This document shows positions 1-7,352 of a stretch of 34,318 bases of DNA, piece after piece. The translations under genes were made by a program, and so were the position numbers. Origin of the DNA: a virus; IMG/VR virus record IMGVR_UViG_3300021197_000936, positions 1-34,318 of that record; one strand, written 5' to 3'. How positions within the stretch are numbered: position 1 is the first letter of the stretch; every line of letters begins with the position of its first letter. Under the pieces are notes generated by a model. It saw only the letters and a program-made list of their open reading frames with translations. It made no database searches and was not told the origin of the DNA.

Positions 1-2
1 CC

Positions 3-18
3 GGCCCCCACGGGGGCC
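3..18. terminator. GC hairpin at the presumed circular junction
   Basis: A perfect inverted repeat, GGCCCCC (3-9) against GGGGGCC (12-18), lies 20 bases before the start codon at 38. There is no T-tract, so it is a weak candidate for a Rho-independent terminator. If the two ends of the window are joined, the hairpin falls just after the stop of the plus-strand gene ending at 34312. It would then separate two co-directional genes, as the similar hairpins at 9027-9044 and 10464-10481 do. It could instead stabilise mRNA or mark a processing point. Confidence 0.4.
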
Positions 19-37
19 ACACACCCAGGACAACGAC

Positions 38-499
38 ATGAACACCGCAAATAAAACCGCTAACACATCGAGCGTAAACGATAAAATTCACGCCCTGCTT
101 GAAAAGAAGGGCAAGCCTGCTTGCGCATCGTCTGAGAACGATTTTTGCTCAGCGCTTGAGCAGTTGGTCTCTGACTGGCAAGCTGAGAGCCTTGCAAGCT
201 GCATCAACCCACTGGACGCGCGCCGCATTCGGCACGAGCGGAGTCATTCTGGAAACGTCCAGTACACAAACTTTTTTGACACTAAGGTGGTCAACGAAGT
301 CCACACTAAAGCTTGGACATACAGGGGTGTTGGCCTGACCTTTGATGGCGCCAGCTATGATTACCTTTCTTGCGATCACTCAATCAACGTTGATTCATAC
401 CGCGAGGCCCTTCAAGCCCTCTGTGATCTTCATGGCTGGCGACTGAATGACCGCACCCTATGGGCCATCACCTTTCACCCTATGCGTGTATCTTACTAA
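38..499 (+). CDS. hypothetical protein, plus-strand cassette gene
   Basis: Encodes 153 residues that I do not recognise. There is no signal peptide or membrane segment; the composition is that of a soluble globular protein, with cysteines near residues 29, 37, 55, 111 and 127. The start at 38 is supported by AGGA ten bases upstream in the leader CCAGGACAACGACATG. Nearly the same leader precedes the minus-strand genes starting at 9440 and 12323, both controlled by the repeated promoter module. If the genome is circular, this is the second gene of the operon that begins with module 33992-34151 and the 50-residue gene at 34160. It converges on the large terminase gene, with a GC hairpin between. 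Base composition is less GC-rich than the neighbouring terminase, which may hint at separate acquisition. Confidence 0.8.
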   Translation: MNTANKTANTSSVNDKIHALLEKKGKPACASSENDFCSALEQLVSDWQAESLASCINPLDARRIRHERSHSGNVQYTNFFDTKVVNEVHTKAWTYRGVGLTFDGASYDYLSCDHSINVDSYREALQALCDLHGWRLNDRTLWAITFHPMRVSY

Positions 500-508
500 C
501 CACTAACG

Positions 509-524
509 GCCCCCTCCGGGGGGC
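509..524. terminator. GC hairpin between convergent genes
   Basis: GCCCCC (509-514) pairs with GGGGGC (519-524) around a TCCG loop. Read as RNA on the plus strand this is a C(UCCG)G tetraloop of the very stable UNCG class. It starts ten bases after the plus-strand stop at 499 and ends four bases before the terminase stop at 528, so it could end transcription in either direction. It lacks a T-tract, so termination is inferred from position and stability only. Confidence 0.45.
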
Positions 525-527
525 TGG

Positions 528-1916
528 CTACGCTGCGCCGAACGACGAGCGCTTGAGCGTGGTCACAAGGTAGCGAATTGAATCCATGGCGTGATCATTC
601 AGCTTCATCGGTCGGTCGGGTTGATCGGTCCGCTTGCTTGAGGTCGTGTCCCACCGGTAGCCGAGGAACTCCTTCACGATGGGCCGGGTCGAGGGGTGGT
701 CGTGGATCACGAGGTGCGGGCGTCCGTTGGCGTCGGGTTGTAGCAACTCCGCCACGGCCGAGATCCCATGTCGGACGGAGTTCGGCCCCTTGCGTACCGG
801 GCGCGTCGGGATGTCGTGGTCCCTCGCCATGGTGAGCCGTGACCCCCGGTCCTCGGAGTCGGAGACGATCCAGTCGGGCCAGATGTCGCACACGGCGCGG
901 ATCTCTCGTGCCAGGGCGGACAGGTGCAGATCGGTCTTGTACACGGCCCGGTAGATGTGAAGCGTCGAGTCGCTCGGGTCGTGCGCTGCGAGCACGAAGC
1001 AGGCCGGGTTGCGAGTACCCCAGTCGAGCCCACCGAGCCGCACGAACGACGGGTCGAGGTCGAAGGCCTTCACGACGTGGAGGTTCGGTCGGAAGTCGTA
1101 CACGAGACCCTCGAGCGCGGTGTACTCGCCCCGGTCTCGGGCTGCGCGCTCGTGCTCCCCGTAGCTCTTCAGGAGCCGCTCGCGCTTGGTCTGGTCAACG
1201 AAGGGATTGTCCCCGCCGTGGATGTAGTGGACCTTCGTCCCCTCGGACGGCTCCTCGATGAAGCGGCGGTAGGTCCAGGAGCCCAGGCCCCGGAGCGGTG
1301 TCATCGTCACGACGATGTAGCCAGAGCGCCCCGCCCATCGGAACCGGAACACCCGAGCGAGCAACTCGTTGAAGACGTCCTCGTCGCCCTCCTCGTCGAC
1401 CCATACCATCGCGATCCCGCCGAAGCCCTGAGCCGCTCGACGCCCAGAGTCGTTCGTGAGGAAGACGATCTTCCGGCCGTTCGGCAACTCGGCCACGCTG
1501 ATCCCTGGCCCGCTCGGGTTCCTCCACACCGTGCCGGGCGGGAGGTACTTCTTCACCTCGGCGCGCTGGACATGGATCGAGAGCGACGAGTTCAGAGACA
1601 CCGCGAGCACGTTCCCGCCCTCCGGGGGTACGAGGTCGGGCGACATGTTCGACGCCTCCATGAAGGCGCGAGCCGTCGCATCGTTCGAGCCCATGGCCAC
1701 GCACACGGCCCACATCCCACCGAGGACGGTCTTCCCCGCACCGTTGCCACCCAGGACGACAGTCACGTCTTGGCCGGGGTCTTGAAGCGGGGCGCGCTGT
1801 GAGGTCTTCGGGTGCTCGTTGTGCCATGGTGCCGCGTACGCGAGCGGGTTCGACTCTTGGCCGCTGGCCCATCCGACCGCGCCACGGGCACCGGCTCTAA
1901 TCTGCTCGAGGTTCAC
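528..1916 (-). CDS. terL: terminase large subunit (ATPase/nuclease)
   Basis: This is the packaging motor that cuts concatemeric DNA and pumps it into the prohead. From a GTG start at 1916, preceded by AGGAGG eight bases upstream, it has 462 residues, normal for TerL. Residues 56-63 (GGNGAGKT) are the Walker A motif. VWVDEE at 171-176 is Walker B with its catalytic glutamate, and TMTP at 204-207 is the coupling motif. The C-terminal RNase H-like nuclease has acidic residues at about Asp298 (GLDWGT), Asp353 (SDSED) and Asp441/Asp445 (NDHAMD). The frame stays open further upstream, but that part overlaps the small-subunit gene and has no good ribosome-binding site. The 20-base overlap with the upstream gene suggests translational coupling. 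Confidence 0.95.
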   Translation of the reverse strand: MNLEQIRAGARGAVGWASGQESNPLAYAAPWHNEHPKTSQRAPLQDPGQDVTVVLGGNGAGKTVLGGMWAVCVAMGSNDATARAFMEASNMSPDLVPPEGGNVLAVSLNSSLSIHVQRAEVKKYLPPGTVWRNPSGPGISVAELPNGRKIVFLTNDSGRRAAQGFGGIAMVWVDEEGDEDVFNELLARVFRFRWAGRSGYIVVTMTPLRGLGSWTYRRFIEEPSEGTKVHYIHGGDNPFVDQTKRERLLKSYGEHERAARDRGEYTALEGLVYDFRPNLHVVKAFDLDPSFVRLGGLDWGTRNPACFVLAAHDPSDSTLHIYRAVYKTDLHLSALAREIRAVCDIWPDWIVSDSEDRGSRLTMARDHDIPTRPVRKGPNSVRHGISAVAELLQPDANGRPHLVIHDHPSTRPIVKEFLGYRWDTTSSKRTDQPDRPMKLNDHAMDSIRYLVTTLKRSSFGAA

Positions 1917-2415
1917 CTGTGAGCCCTCCTGTCGTCTGAGCGGTGTCCATAGACTCGAAGCTCGCCTCGATGGCCTGACGGCCTCCTGAGACCGTCTCAA
2001 GGTACCGTCGCGCGTCCTCGTAGCTGTCCACTATGGCGCGAGCCTGGTCGACCGGGCTCATCGTCTCGACCGAGTGGCTCACGTTCACCTCGATCGGAGA
2101 CTCGAAGCCCATACACCGGGCCTCCAGTTGTAGCAGGCGAGACACCGCGATCGACTGGTTCTGTCCCAGGGCGTGAGACTGAGCAGCCCGCACCCGCTGA
2201 AGCCAGTCGGCGCGGTGCTCCTCGCTCGTGTTCCCCTTGGCCTCCTTGGCCCACCGGGCGCGCACCTTCTGAGCGTCCTCGCGTATCTGACGAGCCCCGA
2301 CACCGTACTCGGTCCCGATGGCCTTCTGAGTTGCCACGGTCCACGGTAGCTCGAGGAGCGCGCGCTCCACGGCTTCGAGTCGTTCGTCCACTTCCTCTCG
2401 TGATCGTCTTGGCAT
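1897..2415 (-). CDS. terS: putative terminase small subunit
   Basis: Encodes 172 residues from the ATG at 2415. TerS recognises the packaging site and loads TerL. The N-terminal third has a helix-turn-helix-like stretch (ATQKAIGTEYGVGARQI, about residues 29-45), followed by a basic helix and a long helical region, the usual TerS plan. Position directly upstream of and overlapping TerL is the strongest evidence; sequence resemblance alone is modest. An in-frame extension to 2520 is rejected because it would run through a promoter-like region (TATACT at 2437-2442) and the intergenic gap. The ribosome-binding site, GGGAAG, is close to the ATG and mediocre. Confidence 0.75.
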   Translation of the reverse strand: MPRRSREEVDERLEAVERALLELPWTVATQKAIGTEYGVGARQIREDAQKVRARWAKEAKGNTSEEHRADWLQRVRAAQSHALGQNQSIAVSRLLQLEARCMGFESPIEVNVSHSVETMSPVDQARAIVDSYEDARRYLETVSGGRQAIEASFESMDTAQTTGGLTGEPRAD

Positions 2416-2431
2416 AGCTTCCCGTGTACCT

Positions 2432-2465
2432 GTGGCAGTATACACCGCCACGCGCCCCCTGTCCC
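2432..2465 (-). promoter_or_regulatory. candidate promoter with palindrome upstream of terS
   Basis: On the minus strand GGGACA (2465-2460) and TATACT (2442-2437) are separated by 17 bases, a plausible sigma70-type promoter with a start near 2430. The -10 box sits inside a 20-base imperfect palindrome (2432-2451; arms GTGGC/GCCAC, 8 of 10 pairs), which could be an operator. The 76-base gap between methyltransferase and terS contains nothing else evident. Confidence 0.4.
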
Positions 2466-2491
2466 CTCCTGTGTCCTCTCCTGCTCTCTCC

Positions 2492-3187
2492 CTACCTCCA
2501 GCACTCCCAGTCCAGAGCAAGCCGGTCGACGGCCATCCGATACCGCTCGGGGTCTATCTCTGCCCCTACGTACTGCCGACCGGTCCGGGCCGCCGCCCTT
2601 GCCGCAGGGCCTAAGCCGCTGAAGAGATCGAGAATTATGTCTCCGGGCTTCGTCCACCTCTCGATCCACTCGGCCATCCACTCGACCGGCTTCTCGGAGT
2701 GCTTCCGCCTCTCGCTCGTGTGGGCGTTCTTGAGAGCCCCCCATTCAGTGCAGAGCCCGGTTCCCTTCACCGACAACTCGACCAACTCACTCGCCCCGAG
2801 CCAGTGGTACCCGGTCCCACCTTGGCCGGCGACCTTATGCCAGGAGCCCCCCGAGACGTACCGCCACCGCCACCGGATCGAGGCTCTCGCCTTGTGCCAG
2901 TCGTCAAGCTTCGGCCAGGTGCACCACATAGCGAGGCGACCCTTCTCCATGGTGTCGAACGCCCGATCGAGAAGCTCGGCGATCTCGACGTCACTCATCG
3001 CGGCGTAGTGGTTCTCGGGGTTCGCGCTGTGTCCGGGCGCTTGCGAGTAGCTCCAGGGCGGATCTGCGATGATGAGCGTCGGCTTCCCCGGCATGTTCTC
3101 GAGAAGCTCATCGCATGAGCAGAGACGGAGGTCGATCCCCGGAGGCTGAGACGGCTCAGGAACCGAGACGAGGGTGAGTTGATTCAT
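2492..3187 (-). CDS. DNA adenine/cytosine-N4 methyltransferase, DPPW type
   Basis: Encodes 231 residues from ATG 3187, which overlaps the previous stop as ATGA and has GGGGGG upstream. The catalytic motif DPPW is at residues 42-45, in the context LIIADPPWSY. The cofactor-binding motif DLFSGLG lies near residues 187-193. Catalytic motif before FxGxG is the order of beta-class amino-methyltransferases such as CcrM; the tryptophan in DPPW also recalls MT-A70-like enzymes. It probably methylates phage DNA, either to evade restriction or to mark it for regulation. No partner restriction gene is seen. Target specificity cannot be read from the sequence; GATC is an interesting candidate because of the GATC clusters in the repeated modules, but that is speculation. 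Confidence 0.88.
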   Translation of the reverse strand: MNQLTLVSVPEPSQPPGIDLRLCSCDELLENMPGKPTLIIADPPWSYSQAPGHSANPENHYAAMSDVEIAELLDRAFDTMEKGRLAMWCTWPKLDDWHKARASIRWRWRYVSGGSWHKVAGQGGTGYHWLGASELVELSVKGTGLCTEWGALKNAHTSERRKHSEKPVEWMAEWIERWTKPGDIILDLFSGLGPAARAAARTGRQYVGAEIDPERYRMAVDRLALDWECWR

Positions 3188-3753
3188 CGCTTGCCCCCCG
3201 GCTTGGACCACCCAGAGACGGCCCGCATCTTTTGAGCGCGCTCGAGCATGGCTTCGAGTTGATCGGGGGTGTTCCGCTCCTGCGTCGTCAGGTGATACCG
3301 CTCGGCGGTCGAGTGGAAGACAGCCTCCGTCCATGGGTTGGACCGCCACGACTCGACGACCTCGTCCCACTGTCGAACGGCGGCCGACTGGAGCGACCGA
3401 CCCTTGACGCAGTCACACGCCGCCGCGTAGCTCTCCGCGCGGACCTTGTTGTTCTTCTCATGCCACCGACATAACTCACGCCAGCCTGTCATATTGCAGG
3501 CCGGACAGCCAGGGAGAGCGGCGGCCGTGACCCTGAGAGGACTCGCTTCGATGGTCGTCTTCAGGCGTGCAAGGTTGGCGATCTTGGGCTGCTTCTGACA
3601 CCACTCCTCCACGCCTCGAATCAGGTCCTTGTCGTGTATGGACGACAGCCCTCGCGACCATAGCTTGAGCGAGGACTCGACCCAGGGGTCGGACTTGCCG
3701 TAATTCTGTGCGAGCGCTTGAAGACAGCGCTTGACTACTGGGATCGATGCCAT
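3184..3753 (-). CDS. putative replication protein with Cys/His cluster (helicase-loader-like)
   Basis: Encodes 189 residues from ATG 3753, preceded by ACACAGGAG. The N-terminal 70 residues are helical with a spacing (W-x2-x-L ... P-x-I/L-A-x-L) that resembles the N-terminal domain of phage helicase loaders and primosome proteins. The middle carries C83-x2-C86, C95-x2-H98 and C113-x-C115, a likely zinc-binding cluster. It overlaps the methyltransferase gene by four bases and follows the initiator-like gene. Initiator plus loader side by side is common in phages without their own helicase, and no DnaB-type helicase or polymerase is visible here. The function is inferred mainly from context. Confidence 0.5.
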   Translation of the reverse strand: MASIPVVKRCLQALAQNYGKSDPWVESSLKLWSRGLSSIHDKDLIRGVEEWCQKQPKIANLARLKTTIEASPLRVTAAALPGCPACNMTGWRELCRWHEKNNKVRAESYAAACDCVKGRSLQSAAVRQWDEVVESWRSNPWTEAVFHSTAERYHLTTQERNTPDQLEAMLERAQKMRAVSGWSKPGGKR

Positions 3754-3768
3754 GAGGTTCTCCTGTGT

Positions 3769-4557
3769 CTATCTCTTGAGGGTGATCAAATTGCCGAGGT
3801 CGTCGAATTGAGCGTCGTCGAACCAGTCCGATCCGCCGATGCCCTGTCCAGGCGTCCAGTCGTTCGACAGGTCGACGTACTCCCGGAGGTTCTTCGCCCG
3901 GAGAAAGGTCGAGTATGAGTATCCACCGCCCCGGAGGAACTCCGCGCGGCTGTCTGAGGACTCCCACCACCAGCGCCACGCCAGGGTGACCGCCTCGCGT
4001 CCGTGTTCGTTCACCCGGACCCGGAGCATGTCTCGCCGGCCTCCAAGCTTTGCCCGGTTCGAGTTGGGCCGAGCCGCGAGACGGATGTCCTCGAGGTCCG
4101 TCCACACCGCCCCGAGGTCGATCCGTTCCGACTTCACCTTTGAAATTGGAACGTCTACTGTCTGGGGATCTGTAGGTGTAGGTGTAGGTGTAGGTGTAGA
4201 TCCGCGCGCGTGATGGCTGAAACCGTCGTCAATTGTGGCCGGTTTCCGGTCGGTCTTGCTCTCTAAGTCCTTGGTATCGTTGGGCTCGGGTGGCCGGTGG
4301 CCGTTCGTGATGAGTGGCCGATCCTGGTTCTCCCACTCTTCGACGTACGCCCTCACCTCTCCGAGGATGCGGTTCGCATGGTACCGGGTCCACCCGGCCC
4401 ACTCCGAGAGCTTCCTCGACGACCAGGCCGAGCCGGACAGGTGCATGTCCAGAGCCACCGAGAAGCCGACGAGGTCCGGCGCGGGGTGGTCCTTGGTCCA
4501 CCTCATGATCAGCGAGTCGAGGATGAGCGCCCTCGGGATGGGTCTCCACTGCTTCAC
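3769..4557 (-). CDS. putative replication initiation protein (winged-helix)
   Basis: Encodes 262 residues from a GTG at 4557 with AGGGGG seven bases upstream; the start overlaps the RusA stop as GTGA. An in-frame ATG at 4584 would overlap RusA further and lacks such a site. Residues of about 20-80 look like a winged helix (SSRKLSEWAGWTRYHANRIL), similar to phage initiators that bind the origin. A low-complexity Thr-Pro linker follows near residue 120. The C-terminal half is Trp- and Arg-rich (AWRWWWE, then a GYSYSTFLR segment), as in many phage replication proteins. Its partner is likely the loader-like protein encoded next. The family is not certain. Confidence 0.6.
   Translation of the reverse strand: MKQWRPIPRALILDSLIMRWTKDHPAPDLVGFSVALDMHLSGSAWSSRKLSEWAGWTRYHANRILGEVRAYVEEWENQDRPLITNGHRPPEPNDTKDLESKTDRKPATIDDGFSHHARGSTPTPTPTPTDPQTVDVPISKVKSERIDLGAVWTDLEDIRLAARPNSNRAKLGGRRDMLRVRVNEHGREAVTLAWRWWWESSDSRAEFLRGGGYSYSTFLRAKNLREYVDLSNDWTPGQGIGGSDWFDDAQFDDLGNLITLKR
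4171..4200 (-). repeat. hexanucleotide tandem repeat encoding a Thr-Pro linker
   Basis: About four to five copies of a six-base unit (GGTGTA on the plus strand) encode alternating Thr-Pro in the initiator-like protein, between its winged-helix and C-terminal parts. Such repeats can change copy number by slippage; each unit adds two residues without shifting the frame. Confidence 0.85.
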
Positions 4558-5051
4558 GGGGTGCCCCCTTGAGCGCTCAGCCACGAGCGAGGGACGAAGA
4601 CAGACACGACGGCGCGAGGCTCGTCGGGTGGTTCAGCGAGTAGCACCTCGCCCCGAGGTATCGCGATCTGACAGTCGTCGACGTAGACGACCCCGTTCAG
4701 CGCGTCCGCTACCGCCTTGTAGACGTTGTCGGCATCTCCCCCGGTGCGCGTCGCCTTGTAGAACGGACCCTTCGGGCCTGTCTTCCGTCGTCGACTCTTC
4801 GGCAAGGGGAACACCCCCAAGACGTCGAGACGGACCGGGACGCCGGCCGGGATCATGGTACGCCCCGCCATCGCAGACACGGCGAAGAGCTTCACGAGGT
4901 CCTCATACGCTCTCGTCTTGTCGTCTGTGTAGGTGTGCGGGCGACCGCGTCGGATGCTGAACCGGGGCCGGCCTTTCGGCTGCGGAACTCCGGGGACGTG
5001 GAACCGGACGAAGGGGACCCACGTCGTCGATGTGCTGGGGAATAGGTGCAT
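4554..5051 (-). CDS. rusA: RusA-family Holliday junction resolvase
   Basis: Encodes 165 residues, slightly longer than E. coli RusA (about 120). RusA cuts four-way junctions to debranch replicating or recombining DNA before packaging. The signature is GGDADN (residues 104-109), KAVADALNG (112-120) and VDDCQIA (124-130). Asp106, Asp108 and Asp125/126 match the metal-binding aspartates. The N-terminal VPGVPQPKGRPRF segment is also typical. Start 5051 is the only ATG after an in-frame stop (TAA); its ribosome-binding site is weak. It lies with the annealase and Gp157-like genes in a recombination block and overlaps the initiator gene. Confidence 0.92.
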   Translation of the reverse strand: MHLFPSTSTTWVPFVRFHVPGVPQPKGRPRFSIRRGRPHTYTDDKTRAYEDLVKLFAVSAMAGRTMIPAGVPVRLDVLGVFPLPKSRRRKTGPKGPFYKATRTGGDADNVYKAVADALNGVVYVDDCQIAIPRGEVLLAEPPDEPRAVVSVFVPRSWLSAQGGTP

Positions 5052-5115
5052 GTGATGATCTCGGTGTTAGAATGGCGGAGGGCGGCTTCGGCTGTCCTTC
5101 CTGTGTGGCCCTCGT

Positions 5116-5135
5116 CCGTACTGCTCGCAGCACGG
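5116..5135. other. hairpin between Gp157-like gene and rusA
   Basis: The 98-base gap 5052-5149 contains an inverted repeat CCGTRCTGC/GCAGYACGG (5116-5135) with a two-base centre and one G-U pair. It lies just after the stop of the Gp157-like gene. No T-tract follows, so it may attenuate or stabilise the message rather than end it. I see no gene in this gap. Confidence 0.4.
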
Positions 5136-5149
5136 GCGGGGGTCTTTCG

Positions 5150-5671
5150 TTAGCGGAAGCTGACGGACTTCAGGACGACCACGACCGCGCCGTCGACATC
5201 TTCACCCGATTCGATGATCTTCGAGACCGCCTTCCGGTCGATCTTGGGCTCCCAGGTGATGAAGTCCGAGGCCCTGTTCGAGTGAACAAACCCCTCGACG
5301 TCCGAGATGAGAAGATTCGGGCGCTCGGAGATCCAAACCGTCGACCGATCCGTCTTGATCTTGGACTCTCCTTGAGTCACCTCGTAGCGTTTCAGGAGTT
5401 CGAGCATCTGAAACCGAGCGCGCTCAAGGACCCTCTCGCGGTTCTTTTTCCGAGCCGTAAGTGCGGCGATCTCCTTCTTGTAGAACTCGATCTGAGCCTT
5501 TGCAGACTTGACCACGAAGGCCCACGAGTCCGCCTTGTCCTCGACGTCAGTCGCGAGCCCTTCTAACTCCCGGTCAATTAGTTCGTCGGTGACTCCTTCG
5601 GCCTTCACGAGCCAGTCGATCAGCCCCTCGGCCTCGTCGATGAGTTGCGCTGTCGTCTTCTTCTTGGCCAT
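5150..5671 (-). CDS. siphovirus Gp157-like protein
   Basis: Encodes 173 residues from ATG 5671 with CAGGAGG upstream. Residues of about 20-95 form a long charged coiled coil. They are followed by a beta-rich end (KIKTDRSTVWISERPNLLI) ending in a valine-rich strand, the layout of the Gp157 family (first linked to phage resistance in Streptococcus thermophilus phages and usually found beside recombination genes). The molecular role is not settled; a Gam-like DNA-end-binding or annealase-partner function fits its place between the Erf-type annealase and RusA. A palindrome lies between this gene and the annealase gene. Confidence 0.75.
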   Translation of the reverse strand: MAKKKTTAQLIDEAEGLIDWLVKAEGVTDELIDRELEGLATDVEDKADSWAFVVKSAKAQIEFYKKEIAALTARKKNRERVLERARFQMLELLKRYEVTQGESKIKTDRSTVWISERPNLLISDVEGFVHSNRASDFITWEPKIDRKAVSKIIESGEDVDGAVVVVLKSVSFR

Positions 5672-5703
5672 GTTGGCCTCCTGTGTGTGTTGTTGTGGGG
5701 GGT

Positions 5704-5724
5704 GGTCAGTTTAGTCACTTGACC
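5704..5724. promoter_or_regulatory. 21-bp imperfect palindrome, possible operator
   Basis: The gap between the Erf-type gene and the Gp157-like gene holds a palindrome centred on 5714 with perfect five-base arms GGTCA/TGACC and 7 of 10 pairs overall. It lies about 30 bases before the AGGAGG of the downstream gene, where an operator or RNA hairpin could act. No convincing -10/-35 pair is visible beside it. Confidence 0.35.
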
Positions 5725-5745
5725 GGGTGAGCCCTTCCCAGGAGC

Positions 5746-6483
5746 TTAGAACGGGATCTCGCTGTCGTCGTACGGTGGCGCCTCTTGGGTCGGAGGCTCT
5801 TCGGCTGGCTCGTCGACGGCTGTCAGAAAGCGAACGTATGACCACTCCTTCTCGTCGTCACTCTCACCCCATGAGACCCCGACGCGGTCGCCCTTCTCGC
5901 CACCGATCCAGAAGATCGACCCGACGTTCCCCTTCGATGTCCTGACTCGGTCTCCCCTCGAGAAGGTAGCGTCGACGACACCGTTCGCCGGGGCCGCGCT
6001 GCTCTTCTTCGCTGGGGTTGACTTGGTCCGGCGGGGCGGACTCTTGGCTTCTTGGGCGCTGCGCTTCGTGTCGTTCAGTCCGACCCCGTCCTCGTCTCCA
6101 CGCGGGATCAGAAGGAGGTCGCGGAGCGTGTACGACAGGCCAGCGGTGAGCGCTCCGGCGACGGCCTTGTCCATGGGTCGACCCTTCGAGAGCACGGCGG
6201 GCCAGTCTCGGACAATGCTCACCGACTCCGCGCCGCCGAGCGCGATCGTGTGAGTCGCCCGGACGATCATTGTGTCCTCGGCGCATGGGATCAACTCGAC
6301 GTCGCCGGCGGTCAATATCAAGCCAGCCTGATGGAGCACGGCTCGACACTCCGAGATCATGCTCTCGGCGGTGACATAGTCATAATTGTGGAACTCGTTC
6401 CGGCCGTTCTTGTCGATGCCTTCGAGCGCCTGTTGAGCGCTCAAGAGCGCCTCGTGTACTGTCTTCGGTTTTGTGGGTGGCAT
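5746..6483 (-). CDS. erf: Erf-family single-strand annealing recombinase with SH3-like and SSB-type tail
   Basis: Encodes 245 residues from ATG 6483 with AGGAGG upstream; an in-frame ATG at 6516 lies upstream of the ribosome-binding site and is rejected. Erf proteins anneal complementary strands in phage recombination and genome circularisation. Residues 1-125 carry the family pattern (KNGRNEFHNYDYVTAESM at 25-42; GAESVSIVRDWP at 84-95; DKAVAGALTAGLSYTLRDLL at 105-124). A lysine-proline linker (145-165) leads to a small beta-rich domain (175-222, FSRGDRVRTSKGNVGSI), like KOW/SH3 folds. The last ten residues, PPYDDSEIPF, imitate the acidic tip of bacterial SSB, which recruits host repair proteins. 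The tail and extra domain are not part of the minimal Erf fold. Confidence 0.85.
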   Translation of the reverse strand: MPPTKPKTVHEALLSAQQALEGIDKNGRNEFHNYDYVTAESMISECRAVLHQAGLILTAGDVELIPCAEDTMIVRATHTIALGGAESVSIVRDWPAVLSKGRPMDKAVAGALTAGLSYTLRDLLLIPRGDEDGVGLNDTKRSAQEAKSPPRRTKSTPAKKSSAAPANGVVDATFSRGDRVRTSKGNVGSIFWIGGEKGDRVGVSWGESDDEKEWSYVRFLTAVDEPAEEPPTQEAPPYDDSEIPF

Positions 6484-6497
6484 GGTGCCTCCTGTGT

Positions 6498-6869
6498 TCA
6501 GTGTGAACTCATCCAAGAGATGAGCAGGTTCGCCGCTGTGAAGGCCCCCAGGAGGGCCGAGAGCCCGAGGGCTACCACGAGGACCCGCGGCGGCTTGCGC
6601 GAGCTTGTGGGGGTGTTTCTGTCCAGTTGTGGCGCCATATCTGGCCCCGGAGGTAGCGTCGGACCGTCTTCGATCTGTCTACAAGCCCACACAACGAGCC
6701 GACGAACGTCGGGATCCTTGTGATCGTGGAGTTGAGAGATCACCTCGTGGAGAACTCGTACCTCGGCGAGGAGTTCCACGGTCGCTCCCATGACGTCGCC
6801 GGGGGTGACATGGTGTGTCCTCCCTCTGTCGTCGATAGCGAGCCAGGTCACGACGTTCGGATCCATCAT
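6498..6869 (-). CDS. hypothetical protein with C-terminal membrane anchor
   Basis: Encodes 123 residues. The N-terminal two thirds are soluble and mostly helical (a His- and Asp-rich segment near 47-53). A proline-rich stretch follows, then one hydrophobic segment at about 94-119 (VLVVALGLSALLGAFTAANL) and a short tail, so it is probably tail-anchored in the inner membrane. The start at 6869 overlaps the upstream stop as ATGA, and a second ATG follows immediately. I do not recognise the family. Confidence 0.7.
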   Translation of the reverse strand: MMDPNVVTWLAIDDRGRTHHVTPGDVMGATVELLAEVRVLHEVISQLHDHKDPDVRRLVVWACRQIEDGPTLPPGPDMAPQLDRNTPTSSRKPPRVLVVALGLSALLGAFTAANLLISWMSSH

Positions 6870-7318
6870 GTGCGCGGATACCCGACGGCGTGTCCCATCA
6901 GATCGAGGAACTTCAAGACGGCGACCGCGTCGGCGGTGTTCGTGTCGAGCTTCTCTTCGATGTAGGTGTGATGGAGATATCCGGGCTCACTGATCACCAT
7001 GAACCGATCCCCGAGACCGTAGAGCCTCAGACAGAGGAAGAACTTCGACTCGTTGATCTTGCCGTAGATCAGCGAGTAGCGCGTCCCGTTTCCGGGCTCC
7101 CAGTCGTACCAATCGACCCAGTTATCAATAGGCCCTCGCCATCCGTGAGCGTGGATCCGGTCAATCTCTCCGGCGTCCTCGAAGGCTCGGAGGTTGGCCG
7201 GACACCTCACGAGGTCCTCGGTCGGCGGCTGAGTTGTGAAGCTCGACGGCCGGAGTCGGTCGCATAGCTGGACGACAGACGGGCTGTCCTGAGCGGTTGA
7301 GAGTGGGACAATTTTCAT
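6866..7318 (-). CDS. hypothetical protein
   Basis: Encodes 150 residues from ATG 7318 with CACACAGGAG upstream. It is aromatic-rich in the middle (WVDWYDWEPGNGTRYSLIYG), followed by alternating strands and a final helix, which suggests a small globular alpha/beta protein. There is no membrane segment. It is coupled by a four-base overlap to the membrane-anchored protein that follows, so the two may act together. Family not recognised. Confidence 0.75.
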   Translation of the reverse strand: MKIVPLSTAQDSPSVVQLCDRLRPSSFTTQPPTEDLVRCPANLRAFEDAGEIDRIHAHGWRGPIDNWVDWYDWEPGNGTRYSLIYGKINESKFFLCLRLYGLGDRFMVISEPGYLHHTYIEEKLDTNTADAVAVLKFLDLMGHAVGYPRT

Positions 7319-7352
7319 GGTGTTCTCCTGTGTGAGATGATGATCGAGCGGC

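Noticed and set aside
924-1802. Long plus-strand open frame opposite the large terminase
   Set aside because: It is a mirror of codon bias in GC-rich DNA; the minus-strand frame has all TerL motifs, and the plus-strand frame has no ribosome-binding site or recognisable protein.
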